DNA of 64,000 nt from Agrobacterium larrymoorei. GTDB taxonomy: Bacteria > Pseudomonadota > Alphaproteobacteria > Rhizobiales > Rhizobiaceae. Positions 37,904 through 47,326 of the stretch are shown here, one piece after another. Below the pieces are notes generated by a model. That model saw only the letters and a program-made list of their open reading frames with translations. It was not told the origin of the DNA and searched no databases. The DNA lies in assembly GCF_005145045.1 (NCBI RefSeq), contig NZ_CP039692.1, positions 1,009,501-1,073,500 of the forward strand, given 5' to 3'. Position numbers and translations under genes: made by a program. Position 1 is the first letter of the stretch. The number at the start of each line of letters is the position of its first letter.

Positions 37904-39061
37904 ATGATGATTTCTTATGTTCAACAGCTTGCCACGCGCTGCGCGCGCGTGTGCGGCATCGCAATTTCCAGCTTCTTAACATTACAGGCAAGCACGGCTT
38001 CCGCAGAGGACGCCGCCGCTGTGCCGGTGACCGCTTATATAGCCCGAACGGAAGTTCTGAACCGCGTAATCAACGGCATCGGCACCGTTGCCGCGCTTCA
38101 AAGCGTGACGGTACGACCGCGAATAGATGGTCAAGTGACGGAGATCAGCTTCGCCGAAGGGCAGATGGTCAAACAGGGCGATGTCCTGTTGAAGCTCGAT
38201 GATCGCGAACTGGTGGCAGCACTTTCTTCCGCGAAAGCCAAGAAGGCACAGGATGAGGCCCAGCTGACCAGTGCGCGCACGGACGCGCAGCGTTACGGAG
38301 CGCTTGCGGAAAAAGGCGTCGCTTCCGCCTCCACGCTGGAGCAGAAAATTGCCTCAAGCCAGCAATATGCCGCTGCCGTTCAATATGACGACGCGATGAT
38401 CAAGAGCGCCGAGACCCAGCTGGGCTTTGCCACAGTCGTCGCCCCGCTTTCAGGCCGTACCGGCTTCAAGCAGGTGGATGTGGGAAGCGTCATCAGCGCC
38501 AGCTCCACGGATGGCATCGTCACCATTACCCAGATCAATCCCATCGCCATCTCCTTCGTTGCGCCCGGCGACAGGTTCGGTGAAATCCGTGAAGCACTCA
38601 AAAAGGGCATCGCCGATGTGACGTTGATCACCACCGATGGCAGCAAGACGCTGGCCAAGGGCAAGCTGACGACGATGGACAATGTGGTCGATGCCTCCAA
38701 CGGCTCGATTCACCTCAAAGCCACTGTCGATAACGCCGCCGAGAACCTCTGGCCGGGACTGCCCGTCGCCACCATTCTCACCGTCGAGCAGAAGTCCGGC
38801 GTCGTGGTTCCAGACAAGGCGCTGGCTCGCGGGCGTGACGGGCTTTATGCCTATGTCGTCGGCGCTGGCGACAAGGTGGAAAAGCGCAGCGTGAAAACGG
38901 CTTTCGTTACCGATGCACGCGCAATGGTGACGGAAGGCATCAAGGATGGCGAAAAGGTCGTCATGGACGGTCAGTCGAGGATAGGCGATGGTTCGCAGGT
39001 TTCCGTCACGCCATGGACGGGCTCTCCCACCGGTGAGCTTGCCGAGAAAGGGACGCCATGA
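37904..39061 (+). CDS. RND efflux periplasmic adaptor (membrane fusion protein)
   Basis: A 385-aa HlyD/AcrA-like adaptor. A signal peptide ends near ASTASAED. The lipoyl half-motifs (VTVRPRIDGQVTEISFAEGQMVKQGDVLLKLDD and TVVAPLSGRTGFKQVDVGSVIS in outline) flank a helical hairpin at about residues 95-165. There is no N-terminal lipobox. It overlaps the pump gene by 4 bases (ATGA). It bridges the inner-membrane pump to an outer-membrane channel, which is not encoded here. Confidence 0.93.
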   Translation: MMISYVQQLATRCARVCGIAISSFLTLQASTASAEDAAAVPVTAYIARTEVLNRVINGIGTVAALQSVTVRPRIDGQVTEISFAEGQMVKQGDVLLKLDDRELVAALSSAKAKKAQDEAQLTSARTDAQRYGALAEKGVASASTLEQKIASSQQYAAAVQYDDAMIKSAETQLGFATVVAPLSGRTGFKQVDVGSVISASSTDGIVTITQINPIAISFVAPGDRFGEIREALKKGIADVTLITTDGSKTLAKGKLTTMDNVVDASNGSIHLKATVDNAAENLWPGLPVATILTVEQKSGVVVPDKALARGRDGLYAYVVGAGDKVEKRSVKTAFVTDARAMVTEGIKDGEKVVMDGQSRIGDGSQVSVTPWTGSPTGELAEKGTP

Positions 39062-42000
39062 TGGAAGGTCCCGCACAGCAGGAAACCCAAAAACGCGGCT
39101 TTTTCGATTTCTTCATTCTGCATCCGGTCGCGACCGGGCTGATCATGAGCGGTATCTTTCTGGTCGGCGCAATCTGTTACCCCTTCATGCCGGTTTCGGC
39201 GCTGCCGCAGATCGATTTTCCGACGATCCAGATTGCCGCAAACCTTCCCGGCGCTTCGCCCGCAACAATGGCGTCCAGCGTGGCCCAGCCAATCGAGGAA
39301 GCGCTATCGCGCGTCAGCGGCATCACGGAGATGACGTCCAACAGTTCGCTTGGCACGACGAACATCACCGTTCAATTCGGATTGGATGAGGACATCCAGA
39401 CGGCGGCAAGCGATGTGCAGACGGCGATCAGCGAGGCGGCGGGCCAGCTTCCGAAAGACATGACCTCTCTTCCGACCGTGCGCAAGGCCAACCCCGCCGA
39501 TGCGCCGATCATGCAGCTTTCCGCCAGCTCCGATGTGCTGACGCTGCCGCAACTCGATGAATATATAGAGCGCAATGTCGCCTCCAAGATCGGACAGGTC
39601 TCTGGCGTTGCCTTCGTCAATATCGGCGGCAAGCAGAAGCCCGCAATCCGCATCGCGGTCGATCCGGGACGGCTGGCGCAGGCCGATGTGACGCTTGAAG
39701 ATGTCAGAACCGCCATCGGCAATCTCAGTCTCAGCGCGCCGAAGGGCAATATAGACGACCCCACACGTACCTTCCCGATCTACACCAACGACCAGATCGG
39801 CAGCAGCCAGGAATGGAACGACGCCGTTATTGCCTACCGCAATGGCGGACCCGTGCGCATTCGCGATATCGGCCAGGCGACCGATGGCGCGGAAGACAAC
39901 AAGATGGCGCATTGGACGAATGGCGAGCGCGGCATCGCGCTCGATGTGTTCCGCCAGCCGGGCGCTAACGTCATCGCGGTCGTGAACGCGGTGAAGGAAC
40001 AGCTTCCCGCACTTCAGGCGTCGCTACCGAAATCCATCAAGCTCGAACTCGTCACCGACCGCACCACGACGATCCGCGCGTCCGTCAATGATGTGCAATT
40101 CACCCTGATGCTGACAATCGGGCTCGTCGTTGCGGTCATCTTTCTCTTTCTCAGAAATCTGCGCGCGACGATCATTCCCGTCCTTACGCTCCCAATCGCG
40201 CTTGCTGGCTCGCTTGCGCCCATGTGGCTGCTGGGTTTCAGCCTTGATAATCTTTCGCTCATGGCGCTGGTCGTCGCTGTTGGTTTCGTTGTGGATGACG
40301 CCATTGTCATGCTGGAAAACATCACGCGCCATATAGAAGAAGGCGTCCCTCCGCAGCAGGCGGCGCTGACTGGCGCGCGAGAGATCGGCTTCACCATAGT
40401 CTCGATCAGCCTTTCTCTTATTGCCGTGCTGATCCCAATCCTGCTGATGGGCGGCATCGTCGGGCGCCTGTTCCGCGAATTTGCCGTGACCCTGACGGTC
40501 GCGATCCTCATTTCCGCCGTGGTTTCGCTGACACTGACACCGATGCTGGCGGCAAAGTTCATCCGCCCCATTCCAGAAAACGAGCGCGGACGCTTTTACA
40601 AGGCCGGGGAAGTTTTCTTCAACAAGCTTTCCAGCCTCTATATCGACAGTCTGAAACCGGTCATCCACCATCGCTACATCACACTGACCGTATTCATCGC
40701 AACCATCGCGGCCACGGCCTATCTCTTCGTCATCGCGCCGAAAGGCTTCTTTCCGGAGCAGGACACGGGCTTCATCGCCGGTCTCTCGCAGGCATCGCCC
40801 GATATTTCATTCACCGAAATGGCAAAGCTTCAGGAGCGGGTAAGCGAGATCATCATGAAAGACCCCGCCGTCTATAGCGTCTTCATGGATATTGGCGGAG
40901 GCAATGGCGGCAATGCGCTTAATCAGGGTCACGTCAACATCACCCTGAAGCCGCTGGAGGAACGCGATGCGAGCGCCAGACAAGTGATCGACCGGCTGGG
41001 AACGGCTTTGAATGCGCAACAGGGCATCAAGCTGTTCATGCAGTCGGCGCAGGATATCAATATCGGTGCGCGTCCGGCCAAGACGCAATATCAGTTCACT
41101 TTGCAGGATGCCGACATAACTGAGCTCAGCGACTGGGCCAACAAAATCACGACGAAGCTTCAAACCGTTTCCGAACTGCGCGATGTTGGCAGCGACCAGC
41201 AGGCCGAGGCGCCAAACCTGACGATCAACATCGACCGCGCAGCAGCCACCCTCTATGGTGTGTTGCCTTCGGCCATCGATGACACGCTTTACGATGCCTT
41301 CGGCCAGAGACAGGTCGCATCCTTCTCGACCCAGACCGATACGTTCCGTGTCATTCTCGAGGTTCTTCCGAACCTGCAACGCGATATCGCAACCCTGGAC
41401 CGGCTTTCGGTGCGTGCATCGAACGGAACTCTCGTGCCACTATCCGTCGTCGCAAAATGGTCGACGGATGGCACATCGCCCGTGTCGATTTCTCATCAAG
41501 GGCAATCGCCCGCCGTCACCGTTTCCTTCAACCTGGCTCCCAACGTCGCTTTGGGACAGGCAACACAGGTCATCGAGTCGACGGTCGCCAACATGCATCC
41601 GCCTGCGTCCTTGCAGACGACCTTCTCCGGCAGCGCCAAGGCTTTCAAGGATTCGCTCGGAACCATTCCGCTCCTCATCCTCGCTTCGCTTGTTGCCGTC
41701 TACATCATTCTCGGCGTGCTCTATGAAAGCCTCATTCACCCTCTGACGATCCTCTCCACCCTGCCCTCCGCCGGGCTTGGAGCGCTCATCGCCTTGCAAT
41801 TTGCGGGCTTCGATTTCGGGCTCGTCGCCATGATTGGCGTCATACTGCTCATCGGCATCGTCAAGAAAAACGGCATCATGCTGGTGGATTTCGCCATTCA
41901 GGCGGAGCGCGAGGAAGGGTTGAACAGCGAGGACGCCATTCTCAAAGCCGCCCATATGCGCTTCCGGCCAATTCTCATGACGACGATGGCGGCACTTCTT

Positions 42001-42204
42001 GGCGGCATTCCGCTGGCTATCGGCCACGGTTCCGGCGCCGAACTGCGCCAGCCGCTCGGCTATGCCATCGTCGGCGGCCTCATCGTCAGCCAGTTGCTGA
42101 CACTTTACACCACGCCGGTCATCTATCTTCTTCTGGATCGATTCCGCCGGGAGAAGGGCACGCCCGATGAGGCAGGCACATTGCCGGAGCCAAAAGCCGC
42201 ATAG
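39058..42204 (+). CDS. RND efflux inner-membrane pump, HAE1/AcrB-MdtB type
   Basis: A 1048-aa proton-driven pump with 12 membrane helices and two large periplasmic loops. Visible signatures include FMPVSALPQIDFPTIQI, GFVVDDAIVMLENI, which contains the essential Asp pair of helix 4, and GILKKN-like IGIVKKNGIMLVDFAI. The overall pattern is closest to MdtB/MdtC or AcrB multidrug exporters. No outer-membrane factor gene follows, so a shared TolC-type protein is expected. Expression is probably controlled by the nearby TetR protein. Confidence 0.94.
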   Translation: MMEGPAQQETQKRGFFDFFILHPVATGLIMSGIFLVGAICYPFMPVSALPQIDFPTIQIAANLPGASPATMASSVAQPIEEALSRVSGITEMTSNSSLGTTNITVQFGLDEDIQTAASDVQTAISEAAGQLPKDMTSLPTVRKANPADAPIMQLSASSDVLTLPQLDEYIERNVASKIGQVSGVAFVNIGGKQKPAIRIAVDPGRLAQADVTLEDVRTAIGNLSLSAPKGNIDDPTRTFPIYTNDQIGSSQEWNDAVIAYRNGGPVRIRDIGQATDGAEDNKMAHWTNGERGIALDVFRQPGANVIAVVNAVKEQLPALQASLPKSIKLELVTDRTTTIRASVNDVQFTLMLTIGLVVAVIFLFLRNLRATIIPVLTLPIALAGSLAPMWLLGFSLDNLSLMALVVAVGFVVDDAIVMLENITRHIEEGVPPQQAALTGAREIGFTIVSISLSLIAVLIPILLMGGIVGRLFREFAVTLTVAILISAVVSLTLTPMLAAKFIRPIPENERGRFYKAGEVFFNKLSSLYIDSLKPVIHHRYITLTVFIATIAATAYLFVIAPKGFFPEQDTGFIAGLSQASPDISFTEMAKLQERVSEIIMKDPAVYSVFMDIGGGNGGNALNQGHVNITLKPLEERDASARQVIDRLGTALNAQQGIKLFMQSAQDINIGARPAKTQYQFTLQDADITELSDWANKITTKLQTVSELRDVGSDQQAEAPNLTINIDRAAATLYGVLPSAIDDTLYDAFGQRQVASFSTQTDTFRVILEVLPNLQRDIATLDRLSVRASNGTLVPLSVVAKWSTDGTSPVSISHQGQSPAVTVSFNLAPNVALGQATQVIESTVANMHPPASLQTTFSGSAKAFKDSLGTIPLLILASLVAVYIILGVLYESLIHPLTILSTLPSAGLGALIALQFAGFDFGLVAMIGVILLIGIVKKNGIMLVDFAIQAEREEGLNSEDAILKAAHMRFRPILMTTMAALLGGIPLAIGHGSGAELRQPLGYAIVGGLIVSQLLTLYTTPVIYLLLDRFRREKGTPDEAGTLPEPKAA

Positions 42205-42222
42205 GTCGGATTTGATCGAACA

Positions 42223-42251
42223 ACGACGGCTCGATCATCGCGAGCCGTCGT
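42223..42251. terminator. Stem-loop between the convergent pump and mbfA genes
   Basis: An 11-bp perfect stem (ACGACGGCTCG / CGAGCCGTCGT) with a 7-base loop lies in the 56-base gap between two convergent genes. The T tracts are poor. Confidence 0.55.
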
Positions 42252-42260
42252 CATTATCTC

Positions 42261-43244
42261 TCACGCATTACCGATGAGAATACCGGCTGCAAGAACCAGA
42301 GATCCACCCAGAACAACCTGGAAAACGGCACGCAGGAACGGCGTTTCCATGAACTTGTTCTGTATGAAGGCAATCGCCCAAAGCTCCACGAACACTACGA
42401 TGGCTGCAATGGCCGTCGCCGTCCAGAAGTGCGGAATGAGATAAGGCAGTGCGTGCCCGAGACCACCGACTGCCGTCATGATGCCCGACGCCAGACCGCG
42501 TTTCAGCGGTGAGCCACGACCGGAAAGCTTGCCATCATCGTGCGCTGCTTCGGTAAAGCCCATGGAAATACCGGCACCGACCGAGGCCGAAAGGCCGATG
42601 AGGAAGGTCTGCCATGTATCCTGCGTGGCAAAAGCAGCGGCGAAAATCGGCGCGAGCGTGGAAACCGAACCATCCATCAGACCGGCGAGACCCGGCTGAA
42701 CATAGGTCAGCAGGAACTGGCGCTTGGCCGTTTCTTCCTCTTCCGATTTCGTTTCATCGGAGAGGTGCTTGTCTCCCAGCATACCGGCAATATCTTCATG
42801 GCCACGCTCGGCTTCGGCCAGATCGCCCAGCAGTTTGCGCGTTCCCGCATCCGTCACACGCTTCACCGCCTCGTCGTAGAAGCGAATGGCCTGCTGCTCC
42901 ATCTCCTCCGCCTGCGCACGGATCTGCTCCAGCGGCAGGTTCTTGACCAGCCAGTCCGGCTTGCGCTCGTAGAAGCCACGCACATGTTCGCGCCGGATGA
43001 GCGGAATGACCTCGCCAAAGCGCTGGCGGTGCATGTCGATCAGGACATTCCGATGCGTCTGCTCGACCTCGGCCATATCCTCGAACACCTTGGCGGACTG
43101 TGGATACTGCGCCTTCAAATGCTCCGCATAGGACCGATAGATCCGCGCATCATCCTCTTCCGAAGAAATGGCAAGCGCCAGGATTTCCTGCTCGCTGAGA
43201 GATGAGAATGGGCGCTTGGACAGAGAAAACAGGCTACGGAACAT
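42261..43244 (-). CDS. mbfA: Membrane-bound ferritin/VIT1-type iron exporter
   Basis: A 327-aa fusion. The N-terminal ferritin-like domain (about residues 1-165) has diiron ligands in EEDDARIY, AEVEQTHR, EMEQQAIRFYDEA and EAERGHED. The C-terminal VIT1/CCC1-type domain (about residues 180-327) has GLMDGSVSTLAPIFAAA and four or five membrane helices. This is the MbfA architecture, known in Agrobacterium and Bradyrhizobium as an iron exporter controlled by the haem-responsive regulator Irr. Two ICE-like palindromes lie just upstream, matching that regulation. Confidence 0.92.
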   Translation of the reverse strand: MFRSLFSLSKRPFSSLSEQEILALAISSEEDDARIYRSYAEHLKAQYPQSAKVFEDMAEVEQTHRNVLIDMHRQRFGEVIPLIRREHVRGFYERKPDWLVKNLPLEQIRAQAEEMEQQAIRFYDEAVKRVTDAGTRKLLGDLAEAERGHEDIAGMLGDKHLSDETKSEEEETAKRQFLLTYVQPGLAGLMDGSVSTLAPIFAAAFATQDTWQTFLIGLSASVGAGISMGFTEAAHDDGKLSGRGSPLKRGLASGIMTAVGGLGHALPYLIPHFWTATAIAAIVVFVELWAIAFIQNKFMETPFLRAVFQVVLGGSLVLAAGILIGNA

Positions 43245-43256
43245 CGAACTATCCTC

Positions 43257-43274
43257 TTTAGAATAATTCTAATT
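43257..43274. promoter_or_regulatory. ICE-like Irr box 1
   Basis: TTTAGAATAATTCTAATT lies 13 bases upstream of the mbfA start codon. It resembles the iron control element TTTAGAA-N-TTCTAAA bound by Irr in Rhizobiales. Confidence 0.7.
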
Positions 43275-43304
43275 ACTCCCAGCACTGAAGCGACGCAAGC
43301 CTGA

Positions 43305-43323
43305 TTTAGATTGATTCTAAAAA
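43305..43323. promoter_or_regulatory. ICE-like Irr box 2
   Basis: TTTAGATTGATTCTAAAAA has the same dyad as box 1 and lies 48 bases away from it. It is between mbfA and the cupin-XRE gene end. Confidence 0.65.
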
Positions 43324-43375
43324 TATAACGAGTTTGCGAGCGGAATTTTTGCGCACCACCGGCTGGCTTCAAATT

Positions 43376-43924
43376 TCAAAAGCTCGGCGGCGTACAGGCG
43401 CTGATCACCTCGCAGGCAACGGGGCCGACGCACCGAAAGGTATGCGGCCTTCTGCTCTCGAAATAATAGGCATCTCCCGGCCCAAGTATGCGCCGTTCAT
43501 CATCCACGGTTACTTCCAGCCGTCCCGACAGGACGATACCGCCCTCCTCTCCCTCATGAACGAGTGGAACACGCCCCGTGCTGGCCCCGGGCTGATAACA
43601 CTCTTTCAAAATTTGCAGGCTGCGGCCAAAGAGGTTGTCTCCGATCTGACGATAGGAGATCGGCCCCTTGCCGATTTCCACCAGTTCTTCCGCCGCATAG
43701 AAAGCCTTGCGAGGCTTCTCGGGCTCGAACGCGAAAAACTCCGCGAGCCCAATCGGAATGCCGTCAAGTATACGCTTCAAGGCCCCGACCGAAGGATTGG
43801 CAGAGTTCGACTCGATCAGCGAAATAGTCGAGTTCGTCACGCCCGCCCGGCGCGCCAGTTCACGTTGCGACAGCTTGTGAATGGAGCGAAGATGCCGCAA
43901 TCTGTTACCAATATCGACGCTCAA
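43376..43924 (-). CDS. XRE-cupin transcriptional regulator
   Basis: A 182-aa regulator. The N-terminal helix-turn-helix reads LSQRELARRAGVTNSTISLIESNSANPSV (about residues 18-47). The C-terminal cupin_2 domain contains HEGEEGGIVLSGRLEVTVDDE and GPGDAYYFESRRPHTFR. The layout matches PuuR-type regulators of amine/polyamine catabolism. It is divergent from an omega-aminotransferase gene and probably controls it. An ATGTT-N12-AACAT dyad at 43944-43965 lies in the shared promoter. Confidence 0.88.
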   Translation of the reverse strand: MSVDIGNRLRHLRSIHKLSQRELARRAGVTNSTISLIESNSANPSVGALKRILDGIPIGLAEFFAFEPEKPRKAFYAAEELVEIGKGPISYRQIGDNLFGRSLQILKECYQPGASTGRVPLVHEGEEGGIVLSGRLEVTVDDERRILGPGDAYYFESRRPHTFRCVGPVACEVISACTPPSF

Positions 43925-44072
43925 CGAAACCTCCGCGTTTCACATGTTCGGTATAGCGCAAACATACACGTCTCCGTGCAATAATAACAGTAACTTAGCT
44001 TACTCAAGAAAAGGACTTGTTGAGCTGCCCAAAGTCGCGGATTGATGAGCGATCCAAATCAAGGGGAAACCG

Positions 44073-45407
44073 ATGGACCATCAGAGCAAATCCAACATGC
44101 CCAATCTCGCCAATTTCTGGATGCCGTTCACGGCTAACCGCCAATTCAAGGCATCGCCGCGTCTTTTGGCCAGCGCGGAAGGCATGTATTACACCGATAT
44201 CGATGGCAACAAGGTTCTCGATGGCACCGCTGGTCTCTGGTGCGTCAATGCGGGCCATGGTCGCAAGCGCATCACAGCTGCCGTCGAGCGGCAGCTTTCC
44301 ACGATGGATTTTGCCCCCACATTTCAGATGGGTCACCCGATCGCCTTCGAATTCGCTGAGAAGCTCGCCGCCCATGCACCTGGCGGTGCCGCTGCCGAAC
44401 TCGACCGTGTCTTCTTCACCGGCTCCGGCTCCGAATCTGTCGATACGGCGCTGAAGATTGCCATCGCCTATCAGCGCGCTATCGGCCAGGGAACGCGCAC
44501 CCGCATCATCGGTCGTGAAAAAGGCTATCACGGGGTCGGCTTCGGCGGCATCTCCGTCGGCGGTCTCGTCAACAATCGCCGCGTCTTCCCGCAGATCCCA
44601 GCCGACCATATGCGTCATACGCTGGATGTGGAGCGTAATGCGTTTAGCAAGGGCCTGCCCGAACATGGCATCGAATTGGCCGAGGATCTGGAACGCCTCG
44701 TTGCCCTTCACGGCGCAGAAACGATTGCCGCCGTCATCGTCGAACCGATGTCCGGTTCCGCAGGCGTCATTCTGCCACCGAAGGGATATCTCGAGCGCCT
44801 GCGGGCGATTGCGGACAAGCACGGCATTCTCGTCATCTACGATGAAGTCATCACCGGCTTCGGTCGCCTGGGCACACCCTTTGCCACGGATTATTTCGGC
44901 GTCGTGCCGGATCTCGTCACCACGGCGAAAGGCATTACCAATGGTGCCATTCCCATGGGCGCCGTCTTCGCCAAGCGCTTCATCTACGACGCGCTGATGA
45001 ACGGCCCGGACAACCAGATCGAGCTTTTCCACGGCTACACCTATTCAGGCCACCCCGTCGCCTGTGCAGCCGGTATCGCCACGCTGGAAATCTATGAAGA
45101 GGAAGGCCTGCTTACCCGCGCAGCCGGGCTGGCTAAGAAATGGGAAGACGCTCTGCATTCGCTTAAACGTGCACAGCATGTCGCAGATATCCGCAACCTC
45201 GGGCTTGTTGGCGCAATCGAGCTCACGCCGCGAGATGGCGCCCCGGGCACGCGCGCTTACGATGTGTTCGTGGACTGCTTCAAGAAGGGTCTTCTGGTCC
45301 GCGTCACCGGCGACATCATCGCCCTCTCCCCGCCCCTTATCGTGGAGGAGCACCAGATCGACACGATCGTTTCCACCATTGGCGATGCACTGAAGAGCGC
45401 AGCTTAA
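44073..45407 (+). CDS. Omega-aminotransferase, probable beta-alanine:pyruvate type
   Basis: A 444-aa class III PLP aminotransferase. It contains FWMPFTANRQFKASPRLL, the cofactor-binding GSGSESVDTALKIA and YHGVGFGGISVGG, DEVITGFGRLG, and the PLP Lys in TTAKGITNG. The sequence pattern is closest to beta-alanine:pyruvate aminotransferases. Other omega-amine donors such as putrescine or GABA are possible, and the PuuR-like neighbour keeps these open. Confidence 0.88.
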   Translation: MDHQSKSNMPNLANFWMPFTANRQFKASPRLLASAEGMYYTDIDGNKVLDGTAGLWCVNAGHGRKRITAAVERQLSTMDFAPTFQMGHPIAFEFAEKLAAHAPGGAAAELDRVFFTGSGSESVDTALKIAIAYQRAIGQGTRTRIIGREKGYHGVGFGGISVGGLVNNRRVFPQIPADHMRHTLDVERNAFSKGLPEHGIELAEDLERLVALHGAETIAAVIVEPMSGSAGVILPPKGYLERLRAIADKHGILVIYDEVITGFGRLGTPFATDYFGVVPDLVTTAKGITNGAIPMGAVFAKRFIYDALMNGPDNQIELFHGYTYSGHPVACAAGIATLEIYEEEGLLTRAAGLAKKWEDALHSLKRAQHVADIRNLGLVGAIELTPRDGAPGTRAYDVFVDCFKKGLLVRVTGDIIALSPPLIVEEHQIDTIVSTIGDALKSAA

Positions 45408-45423
45408 AGAGTTGCAAACGGAT

Positions 45424-45455
45424 TTCCCAAGGCAGGCAGGTTCTTGCCTTGGGAA
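45424..45455 (+). terminator. Stem-loop after the aminotransferase gene
   Basis: TTCCCAAGGCA (45424-45434) pairs perfectly with TGCCTTGGGAA (45445-45455), 17 bases after the stop codon. There is no strong T run. Confidence 0.5.
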
Positions 45456-45557
45456 CACCGGAAACATCCAGTTTTAGTCAAAATGTCCGCTTTCTCATCT
45501 CTTTGAAATCAAACGAGAAAAATATCGATAGCAAAGCCAAATAGTGCTTTGCTTTCC

Positions 45558-46967
45558 CTACTTCGTATGTACATTTTTGTGGGATTCTTGCAGACCGCTC
45601 GACGTCTCCTCACGTAGGAGACTGGCGATCTTTTCAGCGACATTGCGAGTCTGAACGCGTATGTCAGGCACAGCAGTAATTTCCCAAAACTGGCCCGCTG
45701 TCAAGGCTCCCACCGCAAACACCCCCTGCTTCGAGGCTCCATCGCAACTCATGACGTGAGACTCTGCGTCCACGCGAATGCCGAGCCCGAGCGCGTCCGT
45801 GTCGATCATATCCTGCTTCAGCATATGCTGCAGCAACGGCGAATGGCTGATCCCCGCCCGCTCCATTCCAGTGCAGTTGACCAGCCAGTCAAATGACACG
45901 CTCTGCTCTTCCTCTTTGCCTCTTTTGCGAAACGTCAGCAGATTGCCGTCAGCCGCCCGTCCAATTCTGGAGACGAAGCCCGCATGAACCTCCACGATAC
46001 CCTGCTGAACAAGACCATCGAAAACCTCGTGAACCTGAGGGGCGACGCGGTGCCGGTGGATGTTCCACCAGGCAAGTGCATGGCGAAGGAAGCGCGACCG
46101 CTGGCTCTCGCCCAGTGACTGCCAGAGTTTCTGCGTGCGAGGACGCAGGCCGTCCATCACCGCACGCCACTCCGCCCCTGCCCTCACCTGTTGGCGAAGA
46201 TCGAAAAGCATTTGGCTGATCTCGGCCCGCACAGGTTTGAGATTTGGCTCAACAGGATGAACCGGCGCGACGCTGTGCCCATGCGGGACCAGACCTCTGC
46301 GCGACACCACATGGATTTTTCCCCTATGCCCCATATTGCGCAGCGACAGAACCTGATCGATCATCGTCAGGCCCGATCCAAGAATACAGATCGTGTCATC
46401 CGGCTGAACCTTGGAAAGCCAACTCAGCCGCCATGGATTTCTCACCACCCGGCGAAGCAGAGCCGTATCCACCTCTCCAGTTAGCCGCGGCAAACTTGCT
46501 GTACCGACACCCAGACAGAGCACCGCATTTTTGGCTTCCAGCAACCGGCCATCATTCAGCCTAAAGACGGCGCCGGTGTCATCGCAGGTGTCGCAGGACA
46601 CAGCCTTCGCCTTGATGAAGTCCACTCGCGCACGCTGGCGCTGATCTCGCAAAAGGGCAGCCAGGGTGTCGCGAAGATAAAGACCGTAATCATTACGGCT
46701 GGCAAAACCCGAGCCGCCGAGACTTCTCCCGCGCTTCTCTAGCCAGTCCAGAAAATCATTTGGCCGATCTGCAAACGCGCTCATGCGCGCTGCCGGAACA
46801 TTCAGTCGGTGCAGGTGAAGCTCGGTGCGATACGCCGTCCCACGTCCGAAACCCGCGTCGTCGCCGACAATGGCAATCGAGGCGTTCGCCGGTAGCAACT
46901 GCAAAAGGTTCGTCACTAAGCTGATTGCCGAAAAACCAGAACCCACCACGGCAACGTCATAGATCAT
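45558..46967 (-). CDS. FAD/NAD(P)-binding protein, HcaR/SidA-like
   Basis: A 469-aa flavoprotein. The N-terminal FAD motif is VAVVGSGFSAISL, followed by GRGTAYRTELHLHRLNVPAARMSAF, a hallmark of the FAD-NAD(P)-binding protein family. A second dinucleotide-binding GSGLTM lies near residue 180. The substrate is unknown; the family includes hydroxyacylglutathione hydrolase-linked and siderophore-type oxidoreductases. The start at 46967 follows GAAGGAGGTCATT. A parS-like 16-mer lies inside this gene at 46480-46495. The gene is divergent from repA. Confidence 0.75.
   Translation of the reverse strand: MIYDVAVVGSGFSAISLVTNLLQLLPANASIAIVGDDAGFGRGTAYRTELHLHRLNVPAARMSAFADRPNDFLDWLEKRGRSLGGSGFASRNDYGLYLRDTLAALLRDQRQRARVDFIKAKAVSCDTCDDTGAVFRLNDGRLLEAKNAVLCLGVGTASLPRLTGEVDTALLRRVVRNPWRLSWLSKVQPDDTICILGSGLTMIDQVLSLRNMGHRGKIHVVSRRGLVPHGHSVAPVHPVEPNLKPVRAEISQMLFDLRQQVRAGAEWRAVMDGLRPRTQKLWQSLGESQRSRFLRHALAWWNIHRHRVAPQVHEVFDGLVQQGIVEVHAGFVSRIGRAADGNLLTFRKRGKEEEQSVSFDWLVNCTGMERAGISHSPLLQHMLKQDMIDTDALGLGIRVDAESHVMSCDGASKQGVFAVGALTAGQFWEITAVPDIRVQTRNVAEKIASLLREETSSGLQESHKNVHTK
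46480..46495. other. parS-like site inside the FAD protein gene
   Basis: GTTAGCCGCGGCAAAC differs from the perfect palindrome at 47098-47113 by one base. It fits the GTT-N10-AAC centromere pattern of RepABC replicons and is carried within codons of the neighbouring gene. Confidence 0.6.
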
Positions 46968-47097
46968 AATGACCTCCTTCTTTATTGCACCGTGCAAGAG
47001 AGCCCAGCCGAATGAGAAATGCAAATGGATTTCGATCCGCTTTATCCCCTCTCATTTTGACGGGGTGACGACACTTCCAATGGTGGCGTCGGCTGAA

Positions 47098-47113
47098 GTT
47101 AGCCGCGGCTAAC
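47098..47113. other. parS partition site
   Basis: GTTAGCCGCGGCTAAC is a perfect 16-bp palindrome about 214 bases upstream of repA. RepABC parS sites are 16-bp palindromes of this form, bound by RepB (ParB). Confidence 0.8.
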
Positions 47114-47258
47114 AGGCTCGCTTCCACCAAGATAATAAGGAGCGCGAGAGCTTCATCACAGCAAATTACGCAAAAAACGTCTCTTAGCCCGCTGAAAAGA
47201 TTCATGTTTGGGGCAGAATATTGCCTATTGCGCCAAAAAGAGAATCGGCGCTTATATC

Positions 47259-47303
47259 TCAGTTGCGGAAATTTCCGATTTCAGCGGTAAAAACCGCAAC
47301 TGA
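47259..47303 (+). promoter_or_regulatory. Inverted repeat upstream of repA
   Basis: TCAGTTGCGG (47259-47268) and CCGCAACTGA (47294-47303) are perfect 10-base arms 25 bases apart, with GGAAATTTCC inside. The site ends 24 bases before the repA start, so it probably covers the repABC promoter and may be the RepA/RepB autorepression operator. Confidence 0.55.
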
Positions 47304-47326
47304 TCCAACAAGTGGAAAAGAGAGAG

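Noticed and set aside
44004..45032. Minus-strand frame across the aminotransferase
   Set aside because: Shadow of a well-supported PLP enzyme gene.
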